This document shows, in pieces, positions 34,929 through 44,430 of a stretch of DNA of 64,000 bases. A model generated the notes under the pieces. That model ran no database searches. It saw only the letters and a program-made list of their open reading frames with translations, and was not told the origin of the DNA. How positions within the stretch are numbered: the first letter of the stretch is position 1; each line of letters begins with the position of its first letter. Origin of the DNA: an uncultured Spirochaetaceae bacterium. GTDB taxonomy: Bacteria; Spirochaetota; Spirochaetia; Treponematales; Treponemataceae. The translations under genes were made by a program, and so were the position numbers. The DNA is taken from the NCBI GenBank assembly GCA_902802305.1, contig CADCLG010000003.1:1-64000 (forward strand). Direction: 5' to 3'.

Positions 34929-35763
34929 TTAAAGTTCATTAGCAAGTTTATTTATTTCTTCTATAGAAAGACCAGCGGCTTGTGAAATTTGTTCAACTGT
35001 CAGTAACTTCATTTTAAGAAGATTTTTTGCGGTTTCTAAAGCTTTTTGATGAGCTCCTTCTTTTTTTGCAGCTCTCTGAATGTCTCTATCGTGTAAGTTC
35101 ATGGCGGCGTAATCCCTCCTGAATCTGTCGTTTTCTTTTATCTTTTCAACTAGGGCAGAAAGGCGCTTGGAAAAATCATCTTCTCCAGGTTCATTCGTGT
35201 ATATATAATGAAGAAAGCCTCGTATTTTTTCATCGCTTTCTTTTTCATATGCACTTGAATTATAAATCACCTTAAGGCTTTTGTCATCTAATTTAACTGC
35301 TTGATTCTCAAGGCAAATATTTTTAAATGTATAACAGGGGATGCCAAAATGATTTTTACTGTTTTCCTTAAAAGTAAAAGGATCATCCTTACAGATAAAT
35401 AAAATGTAACTGTCTTTTAATTCTGTATAATCCTGGCCTTTCAAAATACAATCGATATCAACCATGCTTTGGTAATAACGTGTGCGTTTTCCTAGAGCTT
35501 CTTGTTTATATGATTGGATTTCTATATCGATTATCTTATCATCATCCTTTACATAAACATCTAGCCTTACCCCCCTTGCTGGAATAGTAAGGTGCTATTT
35601 GTTTTTCAAGTTCAGGATAATCTACCTGATTTACTTTGATATGAAGTAATCTTTCGATAAGTTCCGCACATATTTCTGGATTATGTAATACTGCTTGAAA
35701 CATTCCATCATCGGTGAAGGTTAGTTCGTTAACAGATTTCGGATGATAACTATCATTTTTCAT
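34929..35763 (-). pseudogene. Rpn-family nuclease, frameshifted at G6 (copy d)
   Basis: The first frame (35763-35542) ends after YYSSKGGKARCLCKG; the second covers 35465-34929. With five instead of six C at 35570-35575 the protein reads SKGVRLDVYVKDDDKIIDIEIQS, restoring the D and E-x-Q catalytic residues, and the whole is 277 codons. Total length is one base over a multiple of three. It is closer to copy c than to a or b. An internal ATG at 35102 has AGGAGGG upstream, 11 bases away. The C-terminal tail MKLLTVEQISQAAGLSIEE is like those of b and c. Confidence 0.75.
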
Positions 35764-35895
35764 AATAAAACTCCTATAAGTTTAGTATTAATATGCTTAC
35801 CTTATATTTGTTTTAAAATGTTTTTTTCTGCGGTTTTTTTGAGAAAAAATTATAATTTTCTGTTCTAAGTTGGATTAGGTGATTTATTCTGAAAA

Positions 35896-37213
35896 CTAAT
35901 TCCTGAACGAATGAATCGGTGCTGGAATACGTCCGCCCCTGTTAATAAAGTCTGCACAACTGAACTTGTTTACAGGCATAACAGGGCAACCGCCTAAAAG
36001 TCCACCAAACTCAACCCATTCACCGGCTTTTTTGCCAGGAGCAGGAATTAAGCGGCAGGCAGTGGTTTTGTTGTTTACCATACCAATTGCAAACTCATCA
36101 GCAAGAATGCCAGAAATTGTAGTAGCCGGTGTATCACCAGGAATGGCAATCATATCAAGACCAACGGAACAAACTGTAGTCATTGCTTCGAGTTTTTCGA
36201 GAGTGATGGAGCCTTTTTCAACAGCATTAATCATTCCTTCATCTTCGGAAACCGGAATAAAGGCACCACTTAAACCACCAACGTTAGTTGAAGCCATAAC
36301 ACCGCCTTTTTTTACCATGTCAGTGAGCATTGCAAGGGCGGCAGTTGTACCAGGAGCACCACAGCCTTCAAGACCAATTTCTTCAAGAATACGGGCAACT
36401 GAATCTCCAACAGCAGGAGTAGGGGCCAGAGACAAATCAAGAATACCAAAATCAACACCGAGACGCTTTGCTGCTTCACTTCCGACCAGCTGTCCCATTC
36501 TTGTGATTTTGAATGCCATCTTTTTTATACCGTCCGCAAGTACGTTAATAGGCTGACCTTTATATTCTCTGGCAGCGGCAAGAATAACTCCAGGACCACT
36601 TACGCCAACATTGATTACACAATCTGCTTCTCCAGGTCCGTGGAAAGCACCTGCCATAAAAGGATTATCTTCCGGGGCATTGCAGAATACAACCAGCTTT
36701 GCACAACCGTTTACTTCACAGTTTTTAGAAACCTCGGCAGTTTTTGCAATAATTTCGCCCATGAGTTTTACGGCATCCATATTGATTCCAGATTTTGTAC
36801 TTCCAACATTTACCGAAGAGCAAACAAAATCTGTACTTGCCAGAGCTTCTGGAATTGATTCAATTAAAATGCGGTCAGCAGGAGTGATTCCTTTTTGAAC
36901 GAGTGCGCTGAATCCGCCGAGGAAGTTTACGCCAAGTTCTTTGGCACATTTATCGAGAGTTTTGCAGTAATCAACGTAAGAGCTTGCACCGCTTGCACCA
37001 GCCACAAGAGCGATTGGTGTAACAGAAATACGTTTGTTGATGATAGGTACACCAAACTCCTTTTCAATATCCTGTCCGACTTTTACAAGGTTGCCAGCCT
37101 TTTTCATAATCTTATCGTAGATTTTGTCGCACCATTGTAATGCAGCGGATATCCAGCTTTTGGCGCATGAACATGTTTACTGTTTCCTGAATCTCTATAG
37201 GTGAAAAAATCAT
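35896..37213 (-). pseudogene. UPF0210 (PFL) family protein with damaged 5' end
   Basis: From 37107 down, 403 residues match the UPF0210/PFL family of roughly 450 residues: [105 protein letters not shown] and a final [11 protein letters not shown]. The missing N-terminus is upstream at 37213 in another frame ([26 protein letters not shown]). About 50 bases that encode the conserved GISLLDC segment are deleted between them, shifting frame. The ATG at 37107 has no good ribosome site. A truncated, translated product is possible. Family function is unclear. Confidence 0.75.
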
Positions 37214-37334
37214 AATTACTCCCATGATGGTTTTGATAAGGGTAATATTTAAAATAAAGCCATCGTATTAAATTATGAGATTATTTTAATGAAAAGAAGG
37301 GCCGGTAGCAATAACAAAAAAATGTTACAGTCTG

Positions 37335-38429
37335 TTAATCTTCTTTGCGGATTTTTATGTAACCCCAGAAATCTTCGGCTTCAAAACCGATTCGCCAGAA
37401 GCCAACCTTGTCTATGCCTGCACTTTGGTATATGTCGCATAAGTTCAAAACAGAATAGTTATCATTAAAATAACCAGTAACTTCAACTTCTGTTTTGTAT
37501 TTGAACATAGGGATGTCGTTTTCGTAATAAACATCCTTAACGCCGTTTTCTATCATGTTTTGCTGTAAGCTTGAAAAGTACCAGGCCTTTGCTGTGTTTT
37601 TGTCATTCCAGGTGCGGCCGTAAAAAGGCATTCCCATTATCAGCTTTTCCTGAGGGATTTGTGTAAGGGCAAAATCAACAACTTTTTTGCTCCATTCGGT
37701 AGAAGCTACTGGTCCAGGCTGGCTTGTGGCCCAATGTTCATCATAAGCCATTATAAAAACTCTGTCGCAAAGCTTGGCAATTTCTTTGTAGGTAAAAAAG
37801 TCGCTTTCGGCATCTTTATAACGTCCAGGAAGACATACAGAAAGCATTTTATTTTTATCACCCTCTTTATTTTGAGCATTGATTTCTTCACGTACTTTCT
37901 GAATAAAATCAAGATATTTCTTTTTATCACGGCGGGGAACATATTCAAAATCAAGCTGAATGCCATCAAAAGCTTTGGCTGCTTTTACAATTTCTTTTAT
38001 GATTCTGTCGCGCAGTCCGTATTCCGGGCTAATAACAAAATGTGTAAGCGAGGTACTCTGGCAGCACATTCCAAAATGAACCCGCGTTCCTTCGTTTACA
38101 GTGAGTTTTGCACGATTTGGAATATCAATCAGCTCGCCGTAGCAATTTATATCAGTATAATAGTAGCAAAGATCCGTAACTGGCATTTCTGGCCTGTATT
38201 CCTCTTCACGGCCCTGCAAAACAAAACTCCAGGTTTCATTAAACTCCAGAGATTCTTGCGCAGGAGCTCTGAGGGTGTATTCTGCTTCTGATTTTATTTT
38301 TTGATTTGTACAGGAAGAAAAATTAAAAATGAGGAATATCAGCAATAAAACGGATATTTCAACAAAAAAATCATTCTTGTGTGAGCTTTCAGATAGATTT
38401 TTGGGTAGATTTCTTTTTGTTCTTCTCAT
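37335..38429 (-). CDS. GH18-like lipoprotein 3
   Basis: 364 residues from the ATG at 38429 (GGAGAT upstream). The hydrophobic segment VLLLIFLIFNFSSC ends in a lipobox cysteine about 40 residues in, with an unusually long charged N-region. GH18 barrel: FDGIQLDFEYVPRRDKKKYL with the catalytic glutamate, MLSVCLPGRY, RVFIMAYDEHWATSQPGPVAS, LIMGMPFYGRTW and KVGFWRIGFEAEDFW. This is closer to the spore/cell-wall GH18 (YaaH-type) branch than to the two chitinases above, so peptidoglycan or another GlcNAc polymer may be its substrate. Thirteen bases from the ABC ATPase upstream, likely one operon with the next two genes. Confidence 0.8.
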   Translation of the reverse strand: MRRTKRNLPKNLSESSHKNDFFVEISVLLLIFLIFNFSSCTNQKIKSEAEYTLRAPAQESLEFNETWSFVLQGREEEYRPEMPVTDLCYYYTDINCYGELIDIPNRAKLTVNEGTRVHFGMCCQSTSLTHFVISPEYGLRDRIIKEIVKAAKAFDGIQLDFEYVPRRDKKKYLDFIQKVREEINAQNKEGDKNKMLSVCLPGRYKDAESDFFTYKEIAKLCDRVFIMAYDEHWATSQPGPVASTEWSKKVVDFALTQIPQEKLIMGMPFYGRTWNDKNTAKAWYFSSLQQNMIENGVKDVYYENDIPMFKYKTEVEVTGYFNDNYSVLNLCDIYQSAGIDKVGFWRIGFEAEDFWGYIKIRKED

Positions 38430-38441
38430 GAATATCTCCAT

Positions 38442-40076
38442 TTATTTAACTTCTATCTTATACATTGGATTTTCACCTGGCAAAAGCTGAAGAATATGTT
38501 TTTCACACTTTAAAATTTCGGAAGAATCGTGGGTAACATGAAGCATTGTTGTGCTTCCCTCTTCGCCGATTGTTTCCATAAGATTGAGGATTTTATTTCT
38601 GTATTGTTCATCCAGGCCGTGACAAGGTTCATCAAGAATAAGGATTTTTGGCGATTTTACGACTGAGCGCAGAATAAGGATTGCCCTTTGTTCGCCATAA
38701 CTAAGACTTCCAAAAGTTTCCTTTTCGCGGCCTTCAAAACCTCCCAGCTTGAGCCATTTTTTTGCATAATCAATTTCGGTATCGGTCGCCGCTTCATACA
38801 ATCCGATTGAATCTTTAAAACCAGAGACAATTACGCTTAAAAGATTTGTTCCGCCTAACATTCGGTATTCAACATGAAGTCGGTAGGAGACAATTCCAAG
38901 TTGTTTTTTTATATCCCAGATAGTTTCTCCGCTGCCACGTCGTTTTCCAAAAAGTTCAACGTCATTACAGAAAACCTGCATATTATCACCGGTAATCAAT
39001 TCCAAAAAGGTTGTTTTTCCTGAACCGTTAGGGCCCTGAATCAGCCAGTGCTCGCCCTTATTAAGCGTCCAGTTGAGGTCTCTTAAAACATGATTGTCAC
39101 CCCAGCCCACGTTTACATTTTTCATTTTTACAAGGGGGGCTTCTTTTTTCTGTGGGACTTTTTGATTTTCTTGCTCCTGCTGATTTGTTTGTTTTGCTTG
39201 CTGCAGCTGTTCCGCAAACTGGAGCCTTTCTTCTTTACTGGTTGATTTGTGTAAATCGGAGTCCTGCTGATTTGCAAGATACTGCTCGTAATCAGCTTTT
39301 AATCCGCAGAAGGAGATTTTTTTATCCTTAAACTCAAGAACGTGGGTGATTGCATCTGGTATCTCGTGATAACGCTCCATGCCAAGAATGATTGATGGAC
39401 TTGAACGGGAAGCGATTGTATTAAAAAAGTCCAGCAGAATTGTTCGGCTCTGGACATCCAGCCCTGCAAAAGGATCAGAGAGAATCAGCAGTTTTTTGCC
39501 GGAAATAAGAGCGCGTGCAAGAAGTGTACGCCTGATTTCTCCTGTAGACATGTACTTTAATCCGCGGTCGAGAATCTTTTCAACCCCGCAAAGCTTTATC
39601 TGAGGATATGCTTCAAGTTTTTTTGCAAAATCGGGAAGTTCATCACCTTTTTTGATTGTTTCTGACAGTGCCTGGGCAATAAAAACCCGTCCTGTTCGTC
39701 CGATATCAACGCCACCTTCAATATAATCGCTTTCGTCATTTTCGCGTTCTTCCTGAATAAGGCGGGCGGCTCTTTCCAGAGATACCAGTTCAACTGAGTC
39801 TGCAAATTGATTGATATATGAAGATTCTTTTGTAACTGTGGATGAATCGTCGGATATGGCTGTGTTATTAGGAATGATTTTTTGAAGTCCCGCAAGCGCG
39901 TTTATAAAATCTGCCTTTCCTCCGCCGTTTGGACCAATAATTAGCCAGGCCTGACCTTTTTTCATATTCCAGTTTATTTGTGGTAAAAGAATGCTGCGTG
40001 AGTTTTCGATGCGGCAGTTATTTATAGAAATCAGGTTTTCAGAATCCATTGAGTTTGTGGTGTCGGTTTCAATCAT
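38442..40076 (-). CDS. Two-domain ABC ATPase (ModF-like)
   Basis: 544 residues from the ATG at 40076 (GAGGAATAT ribosome site); the frame extends to 40160 inside the next gene. Two ABC domains in tandem without membrane segments: the first with GPNGGGKAD at Walker A, MSTGEIRRTLLARALIS and LILSDPFAGLD; the second with canonical GPNGSGKTT, GSLSYGEQRAILILRSV and LILDEPCHGLD. The first P-loop lacks the serine/threonine that binds Mg-phosphate, so that site may be inactive. The layout matches ModF/YlmA-type proteins, which lack a known permease. A glutamine-rich linker joins the domains. Confidence 0.8.
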   Translation of the reverse strand: MIETDTTNSMDSENLISINNCRIENSRSILLPQINWNMKKGQAWLIIGPNGGGKADFINALAGLQKIIPNNTAISDDSSTVTKESSYINQFADSVELVSLERAARLIQEERENDESDYIEGGVDIGRTGRVFIAQALSETIKKGDELPDFAKKLEAYPQIKLCGVEKILDRGLKYMSTGEIRRTLLARALISGKKLLILSDPFAGLDVQSRTILLDFFNTIASRSSPSIILGMERYHEIPDAITHVLEFKDKKISFCGLKADYEQYLANQQDSDLHKSTSKEERLQFAEQLQQAKQTNQQEQENQKVPQKKEAPLVKMKNVNVGWGDNHVLRDLNWTLNKGEHWLIQGPNGSGKTTFLELITGDNMQVFCNDVELFGKRRGSGETIWDIKKQLGIVSYRLHVEYRMLGGTNLLSVIVSGFKDSIGLYEAATDTEIDYAKKWLKLGGFEGREKETFGSLSYGEQRAILILRSVVKSPKILILDEPCHGLDEQYRNKILNLMETIGEEGSTTMLHVTHDSSEILKCEKHILQLLPGENPMYKIEVK

Positions 40077-40086
40077 ATATTCCTCT

Positions 40087-41010
40087 TTATCTTGTCGTGT
40101 TTGAAGTTGCTTTTGAAGTTGGACTTGAATTGTATAAAATAATTTCCGGGTGATATTCAAAATGCATGTTATCCCAGATTATCCATTTTCCACCGTAAAT
40201 AAAACCTTCCGATTCAAAAATCTCAATAACTTTTTCGGGTGGTGTCCAGCGACGGTTCAAAGGAAGAAGCATCCAGTCTTTATCAAAATCGCGTCGCCAG
40301 GCCCAGTAGACGTTTTTTTGTCCCCAGCCTTTTGGAAGAATATCAAGGGCAATTCCAAGACTATGAAAAGAGCGGTTACCCGAATCCTGAATCTCGCGCC
40401 AGTTGTAACAGTCAGCACTTAAAAGATTATCAATAAAAACTTGAATTTCTGGGGTGACTTTTGCTTCATCAAGAATCTTTTTTTCAACCCTCAGCAGAGG
40501 CTCTTTTATTCTTTCGTGGATTATGGTGTTTTTTCCTAAAAAAGTATGTTTGATGATGTGTTTTTCCAAGGCAGCCCGGGTTTTGCAGTCATAAATCAAA
40601 TCATAAAAAAATGGCGGAGTTTTTGCCCCGTTTGTGCGGTTTTCCTTTGAAGAAAAATTGCGGATTCTTTCTATATCTTCTGGAGTAAAATCTTTTGGGT
40701 CTGGGATTTTGTCTACATAAGAATAAAGAAGTGTCCAGTAATTTTCTGCGTTCTGGACTTCCTGAGGAGGAAGAAGACTCCCGTTTTGCCAGTAAAAGTC
40801 AGCCGTTCTGTCTTCGCAGGTGATTGTGATTAAAAAATCTTTGACTTTTGCATCATAAGTTGATTTAAAGGTGATGTCAGGGTAGGCTCTTCTAAAAAGA
40901 TTAAGTTCCTTTGGTTCTGGCTGCACGGAAATTGACGGGCTTGCAAAAAGTGTAAATGTTGAAGCGATGATAAAAAAACTAAAAATTGTGCTGAATAATC
41001 TTTTGCTCAC
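40087..41010 (-). CDS. Exported M15-type peptidase (VanY-like)
   Basis: 307 residues with signal peptide (about 1-23, ending LFASPS). The C-terminal half has the M15 zinc site: NRSFHSLGIALDI gives the SxHxxGxAxD motif and WDNMHFEYHPE the second histidine. Such enzymes are D-Ala-D-Ala or LD carboxypeptidases acting on peptidoglycan in the periplasm. The N-terminal 150 residues are not recognised. It ends eleven bases before the start of the ABC ATPase and is likely the first gene of the three-gene operon ending in the GH18-like protein. Confidence 0.8.
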   Translation of the reverse strand: MSKRLFSTIFSFFIIASTFTLFASPSISVQPEPKELNLFRRAYPDITFKSTYDAKVKDFLITITCEDRTADFYWQNGSLLPPQEVQNAENYWTLLYSYVDKIPDPKDFTPEDIERIRNFSSKENRTNGAKTPPFFYDLIYDCKTRAALEKHIIKHTFLGKNTIIHERIKEPLLRVEKKILDEAKVTPEIQVFIDNLLSADCYNWREIQDSGNRSFHSLGIALDILPKGWGQKNVYWAWRRDFDKDWMLLPLNRRWTPPEKVIEIFESEGFIYGGKWIIWDNMHFEYHPEIILYNSSPTSKATSNTTR

Positions 41011-41107
41011 GTATTTTATATTAGGCTAAATATTGATTTTTAACAATAAAAAAAGGATTATATAAAAAGAATTACATGTGAATAAAATATGAAATATGAG
41101 GATGAAA

Positions 41108-41977
41108 ATGAGCGGTTTACTGGAGAAAGCTAAAAAAATGAACAGACGATTTGTCCTTTGTTCTGTTTTGATTATCGTTCTCGGATTGATTGGAATTGCC
41201 TATGATGTTTATTTAATTACTTCCTGTCCGGGGACTTTTTGGGATAATGTATTTAGTTTTACGCATATCTGGTCGGCTGCAGGACTTTATTTGATTTTTA
41301 CGGGGATATATAGACTTGCAAAAAAACGTAGTTTTTGGAGTGTGTGGAAGCGCTGGATTAAAGTGGTCTTTGTACTTCTGCTTATTGCCGGTGGAATTAT
41401 AAGTGCAATCAGCCTTTATTATATTCTTACTCCGCGTATTGCAGAGGATTCAGAGCAGGTTGATTATGTGATTCTGCTTGGTGGCGGGGTTTCTAAGGAT
41501 GGTATTTTACCTGATTCCGTTTTGCGACGAGTGGAAAGAACTGCTGAATATCTTAAAAAACATCCGAATGCAGTTTGTGTTGTAAGTGGAGGAACTTTGG
41601 ATTTTCTGCCGGTTGCAGAGGCTCCTTCCTTAAAGAAATATCTTGTAGAAAATGGTATTGAGCAATCAAAAGTTCTTGTGGAAGATCAGGCTTTAGACAC
41701 AATTCAGAACTTTGAATATAGCTGCAAAATGCTTTCTGATTATACTGGCCTTCCTCAGTCTAAGATTTTGGAAAGTCCTGTTGCGGTTGTTACAAGCAGA
41801 TTCCACCTGTGCCGTGCAGAACGTCTTGCAGATAGAATGGGTTTTACGGATATAAAAGGAGTTGCTTCTAAAACACCAGTTTTGAAGATTCCACATGCTT
41901 ATGTCCGCGAAGTTTGCGCTTACATCAAACTGAACTTAAGGATTTTGCTTACAGGAAAACCAGAGAAGATTAGATAG
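41108..41977 (+). CDS. YdcF/SanA-like membrane protein (DUF218)
   Basis: About 289 residues; ATGs at 41096, 41102 and 41108 compete, and I chose 41108 because GAGGA lies five to six bases before it. Three hydrophobic segments occupy the first 110 residues. The DUF218 domain follows: DYVILLGGGVSKDG, CVVSGGTLDFLPVAEAPSL, ILVEDQALDTIQN-like VLVEDQALDTIQNFEYS, and VAVVTSRFHLCRAERLADR. Family members (ElyC, SanA, YdcF) are linked to envelope integrity; the reaction is not established. Convergent with the EF-G gene. Confidence 0.8.
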   Translation: MSGLLEKAKKMNRRFVLCSVLIIVLGLIGIAYDVYLITSCPGTFWDNVFSFTHIWSAAGLYLIFTGIYRLAKKRSFWSVWKRWIKVVFVLLLIAGGIISAISLYYILTPRIAEDSEQVDYVILLGGGVSKDGILPDSVLRRVERTAEYLKKHPNAVCVVSGGTLDFLPVAEAPSLKKYLVENGIEQSKVLVEDQALDTIQNFEYSCKMLSDYTGLPQSKILESPVAVVTSRFHLCRAERLADRMGFTDIKGVASKTPVLKIPHAYVREVCAYIKLNLRILLTGKPEKIR

Positions 41978-42039
41978 ATTTTGAGCAGAGGTAGAATAGA
42001 TTTAGCTTTGATTAAAATCGCGAAAAAATAATAAAAAAA

Positions 42040-42072
42040 CCACTGTAGGAATTAGCTTACAGTGGTTCTTTT
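42040..42072. terminator. Bidirectional terminator
   Basis: CCACTGTA and TACAGTGG (42040-42047, 42058-42065) with an A-run before and TTCTTTTT after, placed between the convergent YdcF-like and EF-G genes. Confidence 0.7.
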
Positions 42073-42109
42073 TAGGGCTCGTGAGCCTGTGAATTATGTG
42101 TTGATTACA

Positions 42110-44200
42110 TTATGAATCAAGATTCTGGATTGTGATGAACTCTTTTGCTGCTGCAATTACATCATCGGCAACTTTACCAGAGATTGGGTCATAATGGTCG
42201 AATGAAGTTTCAAAGCTTCCGGTACCACTGGTGAGAGAACGCAAGTCGATAGCATAGCGGAGCAATTCAGCCTGAGGAGCCTGTGCTCGGATTTCTTCAA
42301 TACCGCCACCAATCTCGCTCTGACCAAGGATTCGGCCGCGTTTTCCTGACAAATCAGACATGATATCACCAAGATATTTAGATTCAACCCAAACTGTTAT
42401 GTTCATAATTGGTTCAAGAAGAATAGGGCCTGCCTGTCGCATTGCTTCGCGGAATGCGTTTCTTGCAGCAATTTTGAATGCAAGTTCAGAAGAGTCTACA
42501 GGATGCTCTTTACCATCAACAACTGTAGATGCAACATCTGTTACAGGATAGCCGGCAAGAACACCATTGAGCATAGCTTCTTTGATACCTTTTTCTACGC
42601 CAGGAATGTAACCTTTGGAAATTGCACCACCAAAAATTGCATTTGTAAACTTATATTCTTCACCACGTTCAAGAGGTTCAATTGAAAGAACAACGCGGGC
42701 ATACTGTCCGTGACCGCCAGACTGTTTTTTGTGAGTGTATTCAGCCTGAGCCTTGCGGAGAATTGTTTCGCGGTAAGCAACACGAGGAACGGTTGTTGTG
42801 ATGTTAATTTTTGTCTGAGCTTTGATTTTATCAAGAATCATATTGATATGGAGTTCACCCATGCCCGAAAGTACATTCTGCTTGGTTTCGATATTGAACT
42901 TGTAAGAAAGAGTCTTGTCTTCTTCGGTTGCTTTTGCCAGCATTGCACTGAGCTTGTCTTCTTCTTTTTTGTCGCCGGCAGAAACTGCCATAGAGAATAC
43001 AGGTTCAGGATGGCGGAGCTTAACAAAGGATGGAGCTGTTTGAACTTCAGAAAGGGTGTCACTTGTCTGTGCAAGCGTAAGCTTAGTAGCGATGATAATA
43101 TCACCGGCATTTGCAGTTTTGATTTCTTCGAGTTTTTTGCCGACAGCACGATAAAGCTTACCGAGTTTTTCTTTGCGACCTTCGCGAATGTTCCAATATT
43201 CTGTTTCGGCGTTGATTTTGCCGGTAACGATTTTGATGTAAGAAAGACGGCCAGAGAACTGATCGCTTGAAGTTTTTACAACAACAGCAGACATTGGAAG
43301 TGTAGGGTCAACTTTGATTGTAGAAGTTTCGCCATCAGGAGTTTTTACTGTATCAATAAATCCTTCTGGATTAGGTGCTGTTGATACGATAAAATCAAGC
43401 ATGGCAGTAAGACCTGAGTTCAAAAGAGCTGAACCTGCAAAGCTTGGAACAATTCTGTTGTTTGCAAAAGCAATTGAAAGTCCGCGTGCGATTTCTTCTG
43501 GAGTAAGTTCACCTTCATCAATAAATTTAACCAGTAAGTCATCATCACCTTCTGCAGCTGAACCAGCAAGAACTTCTACGGCTCGTTTGTATTCATCCAT
43601 GTATTCTGCAGGAATATCAGCTTCTTTTTCTTTTTCACCGGCTGCAGGAATAAAATATGCCTTTCCTTTAAGAACGTCGATTACACCTTTAAAGTCTGCA
43701 CCGTTTCCCATTGGAATTGTGATAGGACAAACTTCAACATTAAATTTATCGTGAATATCTTTGTTTACGTCTGCTACGTTTGTTCGTTCATCTTCGCACT
43801 TGTTGATAAAGATAAAGCGTGGTTTATTGCGTCGGTCCAAATCTCGCCAAAGCTTGATTGTTTCAATCTGGGCACCAGAGCGTCCGTCAATCATCATAAG
43901 ACACATTTCGCTTGAACGGAATGCGGAAATAACTTCGCCAATAAAGTCAGAAGCTCCCGGAGTATCCCAAAAATTAAGATTGCAATCTTTCCAGGTAATA
44001 TGTGCAAGTGAAGCGTAGATAGAAATCTTTCGCTCTATTTCTTCTGGTGAATAATCACTTACTGTTTTTCCGGACTCTGTTGTTTCTGCTTTAGAAATTA
44101 CTCCGCTCAATAAAAGCAAATGTTCCAAGAGAGAGGTCTTACCAGTCTGACCATGACCTGCAATTGCAATGTTTCTTAATTTTGAAGTAGAAAAATCCAT
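42110..44200 (-). CDS. Elongation factor G paralogue
   Basis: 696 residues, all five EF-G domains. The G domain has non-standard motifs: GHGQTGKT (usual AHIDAGKT), DTPG intact, and INKCEDE at the NKxD position (usual NKMD). Domain IV keeps the loop (KKQSGGHGQYARVVLSIEP), and the end (ELLRYAIDLRSLTSGTGSFETSFDHYDP) is typical of the family. It therefore belongs to the divergent EF-G2/EF-G-like group rather than the main translation factor. GAGAAGC ribosome site. Its role (ribosome recycling, stress, or other) cannot be deduced. Confidence 0.85.
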   Translation of the reverse strand: MDFSTSKLRNIAIAGHGQTGKTSLLEHLLLLSGVISKAETTESGKTVSDYSPEEIERKISIYASLAHITWKDCNLNFWDTPGASDFIGEVISAFRSSEMCLMMIDGRSGAQIETIKLWRDLDRRNKPRFIFINKCEDERTNVADVNKDIHDKFNVEVCPITIPMGNGADFKGVIDVLKGKAYFIPAAGEKEKEADIPAEYMDEYKRAVEVLAGSAAEGDDDLLVKFIDEGELTPEEIARGLSIAFANNRIVPSFAGSALLNSGLTAMLDFIVSTAPNPEGFIDTVKTPDGETSTIKVDPTLPMSAVVVKTSSDQFSGRLSYIKIVTGKINAETEYWNIREGRKEKLGKLYRAVGKKLEEIKTANAGDIIIATKLTLAQTSDTLSEVQTAPSFVKLRHPEPVFSMAVSAGDKKEEDKLSAMLAKATEEDKTLSYKFNIETKQNVLSGMGELHINMILDKIKAQTKINITTTVPRVAYRETILRKAQAEYTHKKQSGGHGQYARVVLSIEPLERGEEYKFTNAIFGGAISKGYIPGVEKGIKEAMLNGVLAGYPVTDVASTVVDGKEHPVDSSELAFKIAARNAFREAMRQAGPILLEPIMNITVWVESKYLGDIMSDLSGKRGRILGQSEIGGGIEEIRAQAPQAELLRYAIDLRSLTSGTGSFETSFDHYDPISGKVADDVIAAAKEFITIQNLDS

Positions 44201-44430
44201 GTAGAGCTTCTCCTTTTAAAGATATTAATTTTAAATAGTAAGATAAGAAATAATTAAAATACTACTATATACTATGATATTTTCAAAAATGGAATTGTCA
44301 AGTTTTTTTTAATGCTTATGATTATTTTACAAATTGCAAAAATAAGTGAAAAAATATTTTTTGCGAATTCTAACAATCTGTTATAGAATAGTAAATAACA
44401 AATTATTATTTATTATTTTATGCAGACCTT
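44201..44430. other. Intergenic, AT-rich, divergent promoters only
   Basis: No gene seen between the EF-G and chemotaxis genes. ATACTACTATATACTATGATA near 44260-44280 contains candidate -10 boxes on the minus strand for EF-G, and TATAGAATAG near 44383 for the plus-strand receptor; neither is paired with a strong -35. Confidence 0.4.

Noticed and set aside
35966-36556. 196-codon plus-strand ORF opposite UPF0210
   Set aside because: Proline/serine-rich antisense shadow of a conserved protein; no ribosome site.
37659-38291. 210-codon plus-strand ORF opposite GH18-like 3
   Set aside because: Shadow frame with no start signal; the minus-strand protein has clear family motifs.
42710-43270. 186-codon plus-strand ORF opposite the EF-G paralogue
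   Set aside because: Antisense shadow; cysteine/phenylalanine-rich composition typical of reverse reading of conserved codons.
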